A stretch of 64,000 nt of DNA from Gracilibacillus salinarum (GCF_022919575.1 NZ_CP095071.1:4040001-4104000), one strand, 5' to 3'. Counted from the stretch's first letter, positions 36,753 through 45,728 are shown. The notes: generated from the letters alone by a model not told the origin. Program-made: numbers and translations.

Positions 36753-36781
36753 TTACAAAATTGAAAACGTTTCCTTACAAT
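36753..36781 (+). promoter_or_regulatory. promoter with cre site in its spacer (permease operon)
   Basis: TTACAA (36753-36758), a 17-bp spacer and TACAAT (36776-36781) form the promoter. The spacer holds TTGAAAACGTTTCCT (36761-36775), a full match to the cre consensus. The layout is the same as at 34321-34350. Confidence 0.75.
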
Positions 36782-36820
36782 ATAAATATATAGTTTTAAC
36801 AGATGAAGGAGAGGATTTCA

Positions 36821-37705
36821 ATGAAGAAAATATGGAATAATCATCGGACTTCACTTATGTTTATTTTTCCAGCATTTTTCTTTTACACATTATTTATCAT
36901 TTATCCAACAATCGTTAGTATTCCTTATAGTTTCTTTTCTTGGAACGGAATTAGTGACGATATGACGTTTATTGGATGGGACAATTATAGTAACATGTTT
37001 CAAAGTGATCGTTTTTATAATTCTGTTTCTAATACTTTTTTGTATGCCGTTGTTAAGACGATTTTAGTAAATATTATAGCACTTGCAGTTGCTGTATTAG
37101 TGGACAATGTCATTAAAGGAAAGACTTTTTTTCGGAATGTTATTTTCATTCCGGTATTGTTAAGTGGTATTGTCTTAGGGTTTATTTGGAGTATTATGTA
37201 TAACTCTAATTTTGGTATCATCAATGCGCTTCTAGCAAATGTGGGCTTAGAGAACTTACAGCAGGATTGGTTAGGAAATCCTGAACTTGCTAGATGGTCT
37301 TTAATCGTAACAATGGTTTGGAAACAGATCGGCTATCACATGATTATATACTTAGCTGCCTTACAATCTGTTCCAAAAGAATTATTAGAATCTGCTGATC
37401 TAGATGGAGCAACCCCGTGGAAGCGATTCTGGAAAGTAACGTTTCCACTACTGGCAGGTGCTGTTACGATCAATGTGACTTTGTCCTTCTTTAATGGGAT
37501 GAAAATATTTGAAGAAATTGCCGTCATGACAGATGGGGGACCAGGTTTTACTACGGAGAATTTACCATATCAGATTTATAAGGTTGCCTTTGCAAATTAT
37601 CAATATGGATATGGTACCGCATTAGCAGTTATTCTCTTCATCCTAACAATGGTGTTAACAGTTGTTCAAAATAAAATACTTTCTAAAAGGGAGATTGATA
37701 TGTAA
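36821..37705 (+). CDS. yesP: sugar ABC transporter permease 1 (YesP-like)
   Basis: The 294-residue protein has six membrane helices and the docking loop ELLESADLDGATPWKRFWKVTFPLL. It matches the MalF/UgpA class used for oligosaccharides. AAGGAGAGG selects the ATG at 36821 over one at 36803. Its last codon overlaps the ATG of permease 2. It works with the lipoprotein at 34379. Confidence 0.92.
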   Translation: MKKIWNNHRTSLMFIFPAFFFYTLFIIYPTIVSIPYSFFSWNGISDDMTFIGWDNYSNMFQSDRFYNSVSNTFLYAVVKTILVNIIALAVAVLVDNVIKGKTFFRNVIFIPVLLSGIVLGFIWSIMYNSNFGIINALLANVGLENLQQDWLGNPELARWSLIVTMVWKQIGYHMIIYLAALQSVPKELLESADLDGATPWKRFWKVTFPLLAGAVTINVTLSFFNGMKIFEEIAVMTDGGPGFTTENLPYQIYKVAFANYQYGYGTALAVILFILTMVLTVVQNKILSKREIDM

Positions 37706-38535
37706 TGAGAAAAAAGATAAAAGCAAAAGATTGGTTACTGCTGGTATTAACTATAGTCGTTTCCATTATTATCATTTTTCCAGTGTTATTTGCATTCATG
37801 TCCGCGTTCAAAAGTAATGGTGAAATTCTCGCTGACCCGTTAGCGTTACCAAGTTCCTTTGGATTTGACAATTTTCAGCGTTTATTTGAGGAAACAAATT
37901 TTTTAGAGGCATTTACGAATAGTGTCATAATTACGATATGCTCACTGTTTTTAATTGTGTTAATTATACCGATGGCTGCTTACCCTCTAGCACGACAAAA
38001 GGGGAAATTTTATTATATTGTTTACGTTTATTTCATTATGTCATTTATGATTCCGTTCCAAACTTATATGATTCCATTATTTGAACAACTGGATACATTA
38101 GGTCTGCTAGGAAATCTATATGGTGTAATTAATCAATATATTGCATTCTCTGTTTCTTTATCGGTGCTTCTTTATACTAGTTTTATCAGAGGTATACCTT
38201 ATACGCTTGAAGAAGCAGCAGAAATAGATGGAGCAAACAAGTTTACGATATTCTGGAAAATCATCTTTCCTTTAGTTACACCAACGACAGTAACGATAAT
38301 CGTTCTACAAGGCTTGGGGATTTGGAATGACTTTTTACTTCCTCTACTTGTAATGAGTGGAATGGATGTAAAAACAATTAATGTTGAAATCTATCAATTT
38401 ATTGGTCTGTATTCTGCACAATGGGGGATTTTATTTGCCGGTACTGTCATTGCGATGACGCCAATGATTATCTTCTTTACAGCTGCACAGCGATATTTTG
38501 TAAAAGGTATTACGGCTGGGGCTGTTAAAGCGTAA
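37705..38535 (+). CDS. yesQ: sugar ABC transporter permease 2 (YesQ-like)
   Basis: The 276-residue protein has six membrane helices and the docking loop TLEEAAEIDGANKFTIFWKI, typical of MalG/UgpE-class permeases. FVKGITAGAVK ends the protein as in this family. It forms the channel with permease 1 and starts at its stop codon (TAATG). Confidence 0.92.
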   Translation: MRKKIKAKDWLLLVLTIVVSIIIIFPVLFAFMSAFKSNGEILADPLALPSSFGFDNFQRLFEETNFLEAFTNSVIITICSLFLIVLIIPMAAYPLARQKGKFYYIVYVYFIMSFMIPFQTYMIPLFEQLDTLGLLGNLYGVINQYIAFSVSLSVLLYTSFIRGIPYTLEEAAEIDGANKFTIFWKIIFPLVTPTTVTIIVLQGLGIWNDFLLPLLVMSGMDVKTINVEIYQFIGLYSAQWGILFAGTVIAMTPMIIFFTAAQRYFVKGITAGAVKA

Positions 38536-38548
38536 TATTTAATTCTCC

Positions 38549-38582
38549 AAAAAACAGCCTGTAACAGAGGCTGTTTTTCTTA
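38549..38582 (+). terminator. terminator after permease genes
   Basis: AAAACAGCCTgT and AcAGAGGCTGTTTTT form a stem followed by Ts, so the next genes probably have their own promoter. Confidence 0.8.
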
Positions 38583-38674
38583 CAAACTAATATGGAGTAT
38601 ATCATTTGCGTATAAAAGAATTTCAGGATTTAGCCTAAAAACATTCAAAATTGATATAAGCGAGGGATAGTAAA

Positions 38675-40771
38675 ATGCTAGATATAAAAACAAAGGAACC
38701 TTACATAAATGTGTGGGCTGGAAATTTCTATAAACCTGCATTTGATGATGAGAATTTCGTTGAGTATTCAGTACAATTAGCAGAAAGATTAGGGTTTAAC
38801 AGCTTTTTATTAGACGCCAAAGCATGGGAGGATTTTCATGATCGTTACAAAGGATTGGATGCAAGTCAATATGTAAAAATGATCGAATTCACTATTGCGA
38901 CTTTGAAGAAGCATGGACTTAGTCATGAGTTTCTTGCTTTATATTTAAATGGTGATAACTTGTACCCCAATATCCGGTTTAGTCCACCAATTTATGGTGA
39001 TTCTGTCAGAAACACAGATGGAACAAGTGGAAAATGGTATCGTTACTGGTCCGATAAAGCGAAGGATTCTATGATCGAACACGTGAAAGGCTTATTGACA
39101 ACTTATGAAGACAACATGGTCAAAGTAGAAGTGAATCAGGAAACTCGTAAACCTATTTGCAGTATGTGGGATCCTATTGTAGCACCAAGTTTCGATCAAG
39201 ATGGTATCATCAGATACACGTCCTGGTTAGAGAAGCAGTACAATAATGATATTCAATTCTTTAACGAAATCTACCAAACTAATTTTACGTCATTTCATGA
39301 ATTAACACCAAGTGATTATTGGTATGACCACCATTTTGACGAGATGTTTACTAGCGAAGATGTTGTGAATCAATCACCTAAAGCTATTATGTGGACAGAT
39401 AATATGAAATGGAGAAAGGAAGAACTATGCCATTATTTCGCGTCTATGCAAAATAGATTAAAAGAAGTAGATCCATCTTTATATTTGAAACCTGATTTGG
39501 CGCAATGGAGTTACTTTTTAAATATTGATGGTTCTTTACTTGCTGATGTGGGATTCAGTGAGTTATGGGATACTGCAATGAGGGGAATTGATATTTATAA
39601 GCTTTCTCCATATGTTGATGCTACTCATTTCATCACAGTCCCGGTCACGCCATATGGAGACGCCGACCCTTATGTAGTGTCTTGTCAGCATAGTATGATG
39701 CGAGTAATGAATGAAGGGAGAGAATTTATCGGTGGAATTTATTGGGGAAGGTTTCTCTATAATGATATCTATGCAACGTTAACACCTGCTGAAATAGTGG
39801 GTAGTATGGTTGCCAATGGTATCAGTGGCTACACTTCTTATGGAATGTGTGGACTAGATGATGGAGGCGTGTTACATCGAATGGCTCCTTCTTTCCAAAC
39901 CTCTTTACAAAAAGCGAATAGCTGGGCAAAAGATGTCATCCCTTTAATTAAAGGCAGCAGGAGAAAAGAAGTTGCGATATTGTTTCCCTCAGCTATGGCT
40001 GCATTTGAACCGATGTCAGTCAATGGTAACAAAGAACGCCGAATGGACATGCTAGGGTGGTATCATTCTTGTTGTGACGCTGGCTATGCTACAGATGTAA
40101 TAGATTTAGATATTATGATTAACCACTTGGATAGCTATAAAGTACTGATTATTAGCGCAAATGATTGTTATCATTTGGAACAGCATGAGGAAGCCGAACA
40201 CAAGTTAAAATCATGGGTAGAACAGGGAGGTATAATCATTCACAGTCCTCATGATCGTTTAATAGAAAATACTTTCTCTATTAAAGGGGAAGTACATGAG
40301 AAAGATTGTATCATCTATCATGAAGGTGGGCTGCCTCAAAGTGAATATTTTGAAAGCTTTGAAGGTGATGAATTAATTGCGACTTATCTGCAAGATGATA
40401 AGGGAGCAGTGACAGCTCATCATATCAATAAGGGTACCGTGTATTCCTTTGGGTTTTATTATGGATATTCATATTGCTCAAAGGTTGCACCCCACGTACC
40501 ACTCGATCAAAAAAATAATGAGTTGTCTCCAATTCCACTGATGAGACACGATATGGTACACGATATTTTGGATGAGCATATTAATCGAAGTTCGCGTTTT
40601 TATCAAAAAGAAGTAGAAACGGCTGAATTTGATAATGGCATGGTAATTGTTAATCATAGCTCCTATCCGGTTTCATTGGAAGATTTAGAAGGAAAACGAC
40701 ACTTTCAGTTTCCGGTCACAACAGATTTGCTATTACCAAGAACTTCAGTTTTTATTGAAAAAGTTACATGA
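38675..40771 (+). CDS. GH42-shaped glycosidase-like protein lacking canonical catalytic glutamates
   Basis: The 698-residue cytosolic protein has the layout of GH42 beta-galactosidases: a TIM-barrel region (about 1-420), a Rossmann-like trimerisation domain (RRKEVAILFPSAMAAFEP; YKVLIISANDCYHLEQ; WVEQGGIIIHSPHD) and a C-terminal beta domain. Where GH42 has its NEYG acid/base motif before an LRxYG-type helix, this protein has SMWDPIVAPSFDQDG, then YTSWLEKQYNND. Where the nucleophile Glu is expected it has GGIYWGRFLYND. It is either a divergent hydrolase with other acids or a non-hydrolytic relative. It sits between the permeases and GH43. Confidence 0.65.
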   Translation: MLDIKTKEPYINVWAGNFYKPAFDDENFVEYSVQLAERLGFNSFLLDAKAWEDFHDRYKGLDASQYVKMIEFTIATLKKHGLSHEFLALYLNGDNLYPNIRFSPPIYGDSVRNTDGTSGKWYRYWSDKAKDSMIEHVKGLLTTYEDNMVKVEVNQETRKPICSMWDPIVAPSFDQDGIIRYTSWLEKQYNNDIQFFNEIYQTNFTSFHELTPSDYWYDHHFDEMFTSEDVVNQSPKAIMWTDNMKWRKEELCHYFASMQNRLKEVDPSLYLKPDLAQWSYFLNIDGSLLADVGFSELWDTAMRGIDIYKLSPYVDATHFITVPVTPYGDADPYVVSCQHSMMRVMNEGREFIGGIYWGRFLYNDIYATLTPAEIVGSMVANGISGYTSYGMCGLDDGGVLHRMAPSFQTSLQKANSWAKDVIPLIKGSRRKEVAILFPSAMAAFEPMSVNGNKERRMDMLGWYHSCCDAGYATDVIDLDIMINHLDSYKVLIISANDCYHLEQHEEAEHKLKSWVEQGGIIIHSPHDRLIENTFSIKGEVHEKDCIIYHEGGLPQSEYFESFEGDELIATYLQDDKGAVTAHHINKGTVYSFGFYYGYSYCSKVAPHVPLDQKNNELSPIPLMRHDMVHDILDEHINRSSRFYQKEVETAEFDNGMVIVNHSSYPVSLEDLEGKRHFQFPVTTDLLLPRTSVFIEKVT

Positions 40772-40812
40772 TTTAGCGAACTAGCAAGTGACTATGTACG
40801 AGGAGGTATAAA

Positions 40813-42378
40813 ATGATCCAGAACCCTATTTTACCCGGTTTTAATCCAGATCCGTCTTTCTTAAGAGTGGGAGATGACTATTATATAGCAACCTCCACCT
40901 TCGAATGGTTTCCAGGTGTTAGAATTCATCATTCCAAGGATTTAAACAATTGGCGATTGCTAACTTACCCGCTTACAAGAATATCGCAATTGAACTTAAT
41001 AGGACATCCAAGCTCTGGTGGTGCGTGGGCACCAAATTTAACTTATAATGATGGTGTCTTCTATTTAATTTATACAGATGTCAAAACGAAAAGCGGACCA
41101 TATAAGGATTGCCATAATTATTTAGTGACCGCAACCAATATAGAAGGACCATGGTCTGACCCGATTTTTTTAAATAGTTCTGGTTTTGACCCGGCACTAT
41201 TTCATGATGAGGACGGTCGTAAGTGGTTAATGAATATGCAATGGGATTTCCGCAAAAAGGAAAAAACTTTTCATGGTATTCTGCTCCAGGAATATGATGC
41301 TGAAGAAAAGAAACTGACCGGTCCTGTTCGTAAAATAATTGAAGGAGAAGACCATGTGTTGGAAGGATCTAATTTATATAAAGTGAATGGCTATTATTAT
41401 ATCATTCTCGCAGATGGTGGAACTGGCTTTAACCATTCTGTTTCTGTAAGGAGATCTAAAAATATCCAAGGACCTTATGAACAAGATCCAATGCCGCAAA
41501 TTTTAACCGCCAGAAATCATCCCGAACATCCTGTACAGCGAGCAGGTCATGGATCACTCGTAGAAACTCAAACAGGTGATTGGTATATGGCTTACTTAAG
41601 TGCCCGACCACTGGCAAATAAGGAATGCCCGCTAGGACGTGAAACCTCCTTGCAAAAGTGTATATGGACGGATGACGGCTGGCTGCGTATGGCGGAAGGA
41701 GATGGGCTGCCGACAGCAGAGACAGAAGCACCTGGATTACCAGAGACGACTTTTCCAAGCAGAGCAGAAAAAGATGATTTTAATGAATCAGAATTATCCT
41801 TCATTTATCAATCATTACGAGTACCGGTAACACAAGATTGGGCCAACTTAACAGAAAGGCCGGGCTACCTTAGATTACATGGCAGAGAATCATTGCGATC
41901 CCTTCACAGACAGAGTGTGATTGCACGAAGTATCGAAAGTTATGCGATGCAGGCAGAGACTGTAGTGGAGTTCTCTCCTGATACGTTTATGCAAAAGGCT
42001 GGGCTAATTTGTGTGTTTGATGAAATGGACTTATTTTATCTGCATGTGACGTATGATGAAAAATATCAGAAAGTCATTCAAATTATTCAGCATGACCAGG
42101 GGGAGTACGATGAATTATTAGAATCGCCTGTTCCGGTTAAGCAAGATCAATCTGTTTATTTCAAAGTCGTTATACTTGGGGAAAGGTTGCAATTCTATTA
42201 TCGAGTAGCCTCGAGTGAATGGAATGAGGTTGGTCCGGCACTACCATTTGGGAATTTAGGTGATGAATACGGAGGGAAGTTAGGCTTTACAGGCGCATTC
42301 GTCGGAGTATGTTGTCAAGACCTGTCTGGACAAAAAACATACGCTGATTTTGACTATTTTGCATATAAAAACTTGTAA
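40813..42378 (+). CDS. xynB: GH43 beta-xylosidase (XynB-like)
   Basis: The 521-residue enzyme closely follows B. subtilis XynB: NPILPGFNPDPS with the base Asp at residue 13, STFEWFPGVRIHHSKDL, SSGFDPALFH with the pKa-tuning Asp, and VLEGSNLY with the acid Glu. A C-terminal beta-sandwich domain begins near residue 325 (FNESELSFIYQSLRVP). It removes xylose or arabinose from the non-reducing end of imported oligosaccharides. No signal peptide is present. AGGAGG precedes the ATG. This is the best clue that the target glycan contains a pentose. Confidence 0.9.
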   Translation: MIQNPILPGFNPDPSFLRVGDDYYIATSTFEWFPGVRIHHSKDLNNWRLLTYPLTRISQLNLIGHPSSGGAWAPNLTYNDGVFYLIYTDVKTKSGPYKDCHNYLVTATNIEGPWSDPIFLNSSGFDPALFHDEDGRKWLMNMQWDFRKKEKTFHGILLQEYDAEEKKLTGPVRKIIEGEDHVLEGSNLYKVNGYYYIILADGGTGFNHSVSVRRSKNIQGPYEQDPMPQILTARNHPEHPVQRAGHGSLVETQTGDWYMAYLSARPLANKECPLGRETSLQKCIWTDDGWLRMAEGDGLPTAETEAPGLPETTFPSRAEKDDFNESELSFIYQSLRVPVTQDWANLTERPGYLRLHGRESLRSLHRQSVIARSIESYAMQAETVVEFSPDTFMQKAGLICVFDEMDLFYLHVTYDEKYQKVIQIIQHDQGEYDELLESPVPVKQDQSVYFKVVILGERLQFYYRVASSEWNEVGPALPFGNLGDEYGGKLGFTGAFVGVCCQDLSGQKTYADFDYFAYKNL

Positions 42379-42425
42379 GAGACCAGCACGGGCGATGCTA
42401 TAAAAAAACATAAAGGGTGATAAAA

Positions 42426-43421
42426 GTGAAAAACGCAATATTTGTGATGAATCAAGATACTTTTTCAATAGTGTATCCTGCTTTTATTCGAAAAGAGATC
42501 AGCAGTCAGGTCAATATTGTGGCGGAACCGATGACACAAGAGCAGTTAAGGAATAATTTATCGTTGCTGCAAGAAGTCGAAATTATCATTACTGGCTGGG
42601 GAGCCCCTGTAATTGATCAGGAACTATTAGACCATGCGCCACGTCTGGAACTTATCCTATATGGAGCGGGCTCTATTAAAGCGATCGCCAAAGAGGCTGC
42701 ATGGGAAAGTGGTATTCGTTTTACCACAGCAGTGGCAGCTAACGCAACACCAGTAGCTGAGTTTACCATATCTCAAATTTTATTCTGTCTGAAAAACGGT
42801 TGGTGTTTTGTTCGGGATATACAAGAAACGAAGCAATTTCCATCCAAACCTTTTGCTGTGAAGGGGGCGTTTCGAAGTAAAATTGGTCTGATTTCACTTA
42901 GTACAGTGGGGCGGCATACCTTAGAGCTGTTGCGCCCGTTTGACATAGATGTTTTAGCCTATGATCCTTTTGTTACAGAGGAAGAAGCTGATCAACTAGG
43001 TGTTACCCTTTGCTCTTTAGAGGAAGTATTCCAGCAAGCAGATGTTGTTTCCCTGCATACACCACTTCTCGAAGAAACAATAGGCATGATTGAGGGAGAA
43101 CATTTTCGCTTGATGAAACAGGGATCAAGTTTTATCAATACAGCAAGAGGTGCGATCGTAAAAGAAGAAGAAATGGTGAACGTTTTACAAGAGCGTACCG
43201 ATATTACAGCTGTGCTAGATGTGACGAATCCAGAACCACCATCTGAGGATTCCTTTTTATATCAACTGCCGAATGTTGTTATTACACCGCACATGGCTGG
43301 CAGTGAAGGAGAAGAGTGTGGGCGTATGGGGGTTTATATGTTAGAGGAATTAAAGCGTTATCTTACAGATCAGCCATTGGAATGGGAAGTGACGAAAGAA
43401 CAATTTATTCGGATGGCCTAA
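42426..43421 (+). CDS. D-2-hydroxyacid dehydrogenase family protein
   Basis: The 331-residue protein has the catalytic Arg (NTARGAIV), Glu (NPEPP) and His (ITPHMAGS) of the NAD-dependent 2-hydroxyacid dehydrogenases. The dinucleotide loop reads GLISLSTVGR, where relatives normally have GxGxxG; two glycines are serines. The substrate could be a sugar acid released from the glycan. GTG at 42426 follows AAAGGGTG; an in-frame GTG at 42417 lies inside that site. It is 47 bases after GH43, within the operon. Confidence 0.85.
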   Translation: MKNAIFVMNQDTFSIVYPAFIRKEISSQVNIVAEPMTQEQLRNNLSLLQEVEIIITGWGAPVIDQELLDHAPRLELILYGAGSIKAIAKEAAWESGIRFTTAVAANATPVAEFTISQILFCLKNGWCFVRDIQETKQFPSKPFAVKGAFRSKIGLISLSTVGRHTLELLRPFDIDVLAYDPFVTEEEADQLGVTLCSLEEVFQQADVVSLHTPLLEETIGMIEGEHFRLMKQGSSFINTARGAIVKEEEMVNVLQERTDITAVLDVTNPEPPSEDSFLYQLPNVVITPHMAGSEGEECGRMGVYMLEELKRYLTDQPLEWEVTKEQFIRMA

Positions 43422-43440
43422 ATTAGAAAGGAGTGCCAAT

Positions 43441-44211
43441 ATGAAATTAGGTATGTGTTCGATAACGTTTCGGCATAAAAACACGCATGAAATAATCGAA
43501 TTAACCAAAAAGGCAGAACTGGATGCGATTGAATGGGGCGCAGATGTTCATGTACCAGTGGGGGACATACAGACAGCTGAAGATGTTGGCGCGAGGACGA
43601 GAAATGCAGGATTAGAAGTCAGTTCATATGGCTCTTATTACCGATTGGCGGAACAAGAAGCACAACACTATACATTTGAAACAGTATGTCAAACAGCAAA
43701 GGCTTTAGGTGCACCAGCCATCCGGGTATGGGCAGGTGCCCTTGGCAGTGCTAAGGCAAGTGGCGACTATCGTGAACGAGTCGCTGGGGATGCGAGACGA
43801 ATAGGCGACCTCGCATATGCCGAAGGAATTAGTATTCATTTAGAGTTTCATGATCATACATTAACAGATACAAAGGAAAGTGCTCAGCAATTATTACAGA
43901 ACGTTTCGCATCATAATGTGTATACCTATTGGCAGCCTCCTAATCAGGTATCTGTAGCAGAGAGGCTTGCCAGTATCGAAGCGGTGAAACCATGGATCAC
44001 CAATATCCATGTATTCCATTGGTATTCCTTTGAAAAGCGCATGCATTTATCAGAAGGAATCGATGAATGGCACCAGTATTTAGAGAAAATCAGTCAAGAT
44101 GGCAAAGAACGTTATCTGTTAATGGAGTTTGTAAAAGATGATGATGTAGACCAGTTTTTGCAAGATGCGAGAGCATTACAGAAATTAAAGTATAGTAACC
44201 ATACCTCATAA
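43441..44211 (+). CDS. sugar phosphate isomerase/epimerase (xylose-isomerase-like TIM barrel)
   Basis: The 256-residue AP-endonuclease-2-like TIM barrel has the metal-ligand stretches DAIEWGADVHVP, ISIHLEFHDHTLT (Glu and His), NIHVFHWYSFE (His) and LMEFVKDDD (Glu). Such enzymes isomerise or epimerise free sugars or related compounds. It starts 19 bases after the dehydrogenase with AAAGGAG upstream. As the last gene of the locus it probably converts a released sugar into a central-metabolism intermediate. Confidence 0.82.
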   Translation: MKLGMCSITFRHKNTHEIIELTKKAELDAIEWGADVHVPVGDIQTAEDVGARTRNAGLEVSSYGSYYRLAEQEAQHYTFETVCQTAKALGAPAIRVWAGALGSAKASGDYRERVAGDARRIGDLAYAEGISIHLEFHDHTLTDTKESAQQLLQNVSHHNVYTYWQPPNQVSVAERLASIEAVKPWITNIHVFHWYSFEKRMHLSEGIDEWHQYLEKISQDGKERYLLMEFVKDDDVDQFLQDARALQKLKYSNHTS

Positions 44212-44225
44212 AAGATATAACTTAT

Positions 44226-44266
44226 GTGTGTTAGCAGGGGCTAAGTTCGTACCTTGCTAACACACC
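44226..44266. terminator. long hairpin after the isomerase gene
   Basis: GTGTGTTAGCA and TGCTAACACAC form an 11-bp perfect stem 15 bases past the stop codon. No T-run follows. It probably ends the operon or protects its 3' end, and it overlaps the tail of the DUF3189 remnant. Confidence 0.55.
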
Positions 44267-44664
44267 GTTTACGTATTGTATTACTGCTTTTTACGCTTAT
44301 TTTTCCATGCAATCCTCTTGCTAAGATACCTCCAATTGACATAACAAAAGGAACTATAGGAGAAGTGTTAGAAATGATTTTCTTTTCCTCTGTACGATTT
44401 CTTTTCTGCAACCAGCTTGCTACTTGTTCAATAGCAGGTACTACATATTTATTATTTCTTCTGCCAATGGTATAAACATCTTTTTCATCATCATCGATAC
44501 CATGAAAAATTAATTTTCCGAGGCCTTTTTTTCTTTAATTGATTAAAATAATGTACATGGACGATTTCATCCGTAGGTCTGTTGGCGATCTGTTTAAATG
44601 ATAGGCTACAACAGCAAGTGATTGTAGTATGAGTGCCTACGAAATCATTGTATATAAATATCAC
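44241..44664 (-). pseudogene. DUF3189 family gene, decayed by several frameshifts
   Basis: On the minus strand AAGGAG precedes a GTG at 44664 and IFIYNDFVGTHTT, the DUF3189 N-terminus. The next conserved part (SLAVVAYHLNRSPTD) is in a shifted frame, the part EIVHVHYFNQLKKK is back in the first, and after an A-run the remainder (GLGKLIFHGIDDDEKD, VYTIGRRNNKYVVPAIEQV, NTSPIVPFVMSIGGILARG) is in a third position and ends at the stop 44241. At least three shifts mean true decay rather than one read error. The family function is unknown. Confidence 0.7.
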
Positions 44665-44807
44665 TAATATTACTCCTTGTGTATTTTATTATTATTTCGC
44701 CAATTAAACTAAACTTTATGAGCTTATATGTGAAATGAATGATGTACTAACTTTTTCATTTTTTACCAATGATGATATTATTCATAAGATTTCCGAATTT
44801 TAGTGTT

Positions 44808-44987
44808 TTATCCTTCTTTAAAGGAAAAAGGTACAACGATGTAAAGTGCTGATTGGATGAACTTGAATAACGCAGTCATGTAGCCAAACAACAAAATAAC
44901 AAATGACCATGTGGAGGAAGTTGCAGTCACGATAGCCGAATGAACACAATTCTTGGTGTTTGTTCGGCTATTGCTTTGTTCAACCAC
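44808..44987 (-). CDS. small membrane protein, 59 residues (candidate)
   Basis: On the minus strand AGAGGAGG sits seven bases before GTG 44987. The frame reads MVEQSNSRTNTKNCVHS, then a hydrophobic helix (TWSFVILLFGYMTALFKFI) and ends ALYIVVPFSFKEG. An imperfect 14-bp inverted repeat (AGCCGAA-AACAC) lies inside it. The strong ribosome binding site argues for a gene, but I do not recognise the family. The surrounding DNA (44665-44807, 44988-45150) shows no other feature. Confidence 0.4.
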   Translation of the reverse strand: MVEQSNSRTNTKNCVHSAIVTATSSTWSFVILLFGYMTALFKFIQSALYIVVPFSFKEG

Positions 44988-45156
44988 TATTTTGCCTCCT
45001 CTCTCTTTAAGTTTTTTACGAACAAACCTAGTTATAATCTAATCGAAAATATATAATAGAATAATATAAAGGATGATATATTTAGTGACTACTGTTAATA
45101 AAGACAGTGTTACAGAACAATTTCTCGTACGATATGAAAAATACTGGAGGTAAATG

Positions 45157-45600
45157 ATGAATCAAGAAGCACAAGCATACTGGAATGAATATTGGGGTGA
45201 ACAGGATCAACCTGAAAATGTCAGTGCATGGCAATTCGGCGCTGATCCTGATTACCTCGCACAATTAGTGATTGATGGAATCAAAACGGCAACATGCTCG
45301 GCTCATTTATTTTATGAATTGGAGAATGAACCTCTGCCGACAACAGAGGATTACAGTATTGTATTAAATAGTGAAGATAAGCCAGTTGCACTTATAAAGA
45401 CGGTAGAAGTTACATTAACACCTATGAATGAGGTATCAGCAGAATTTGCTGCTGCAGAAGGTGAAGGAGATAAGTCTTATCAGTATTGGTGGAAAGCTCA
45501 TGAAACATTTTTTCGAAACGAATTGAATGCAATTGGGCGGGAATTTTCTGAAGATATGTTATTGGTATGTGAGCGGTTTGAAGTGATTGATGTGAAGTGA
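45157..45600 (+). CDS. ASCH domain protein
   Basis: The 147-residue protein has the ASCH/PUA-like features: an N-terminal helix (AQAYWNEYWG), GIKTATCSAHLFYE with the conserved Lys-Thr near the pocket, PVALIKTVEVTLTPMNEV, and AAAEGEGDKSYQYWWKAHETFF. ASCH proteins bind RNA or hydrolyse N-acylated cytidines; the role here is not known. GGAGG six bases upstream favours ATG 45157 over 45154. Confidence 0.83.
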   Translation: MNQEAQAYWNEYWGEQDQPENVSAWQFGADPDYLAQLVIDGIKTATCSAHLFYELENEPLPTTEDYSIVLNSEDKPVALIKTVEVTLTPMNEVSAEFAAAEGEGDKSYQYWWKAHETFFRNELNAIGREFSEDMLLVCERFEVIDVK

Positions 45601-45728
45601 AAATGAACCTTACTATTCGAGTTTAGGTAAAAAATACTCTTGTCATGCACAAAAGCAATCGATCTTTGGAATTAACCTATAATTCAAACCGTTACTATAT
45701 GCAACAAATACATAAAAAGGAGAAGCCA

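Noticed and set aside
44254..44475. 73-residue plus-strand ORF after the glycan locus
   Set aside because: It is antisense to the recognisable DUF3189 remnant and has no ribosome binding site.
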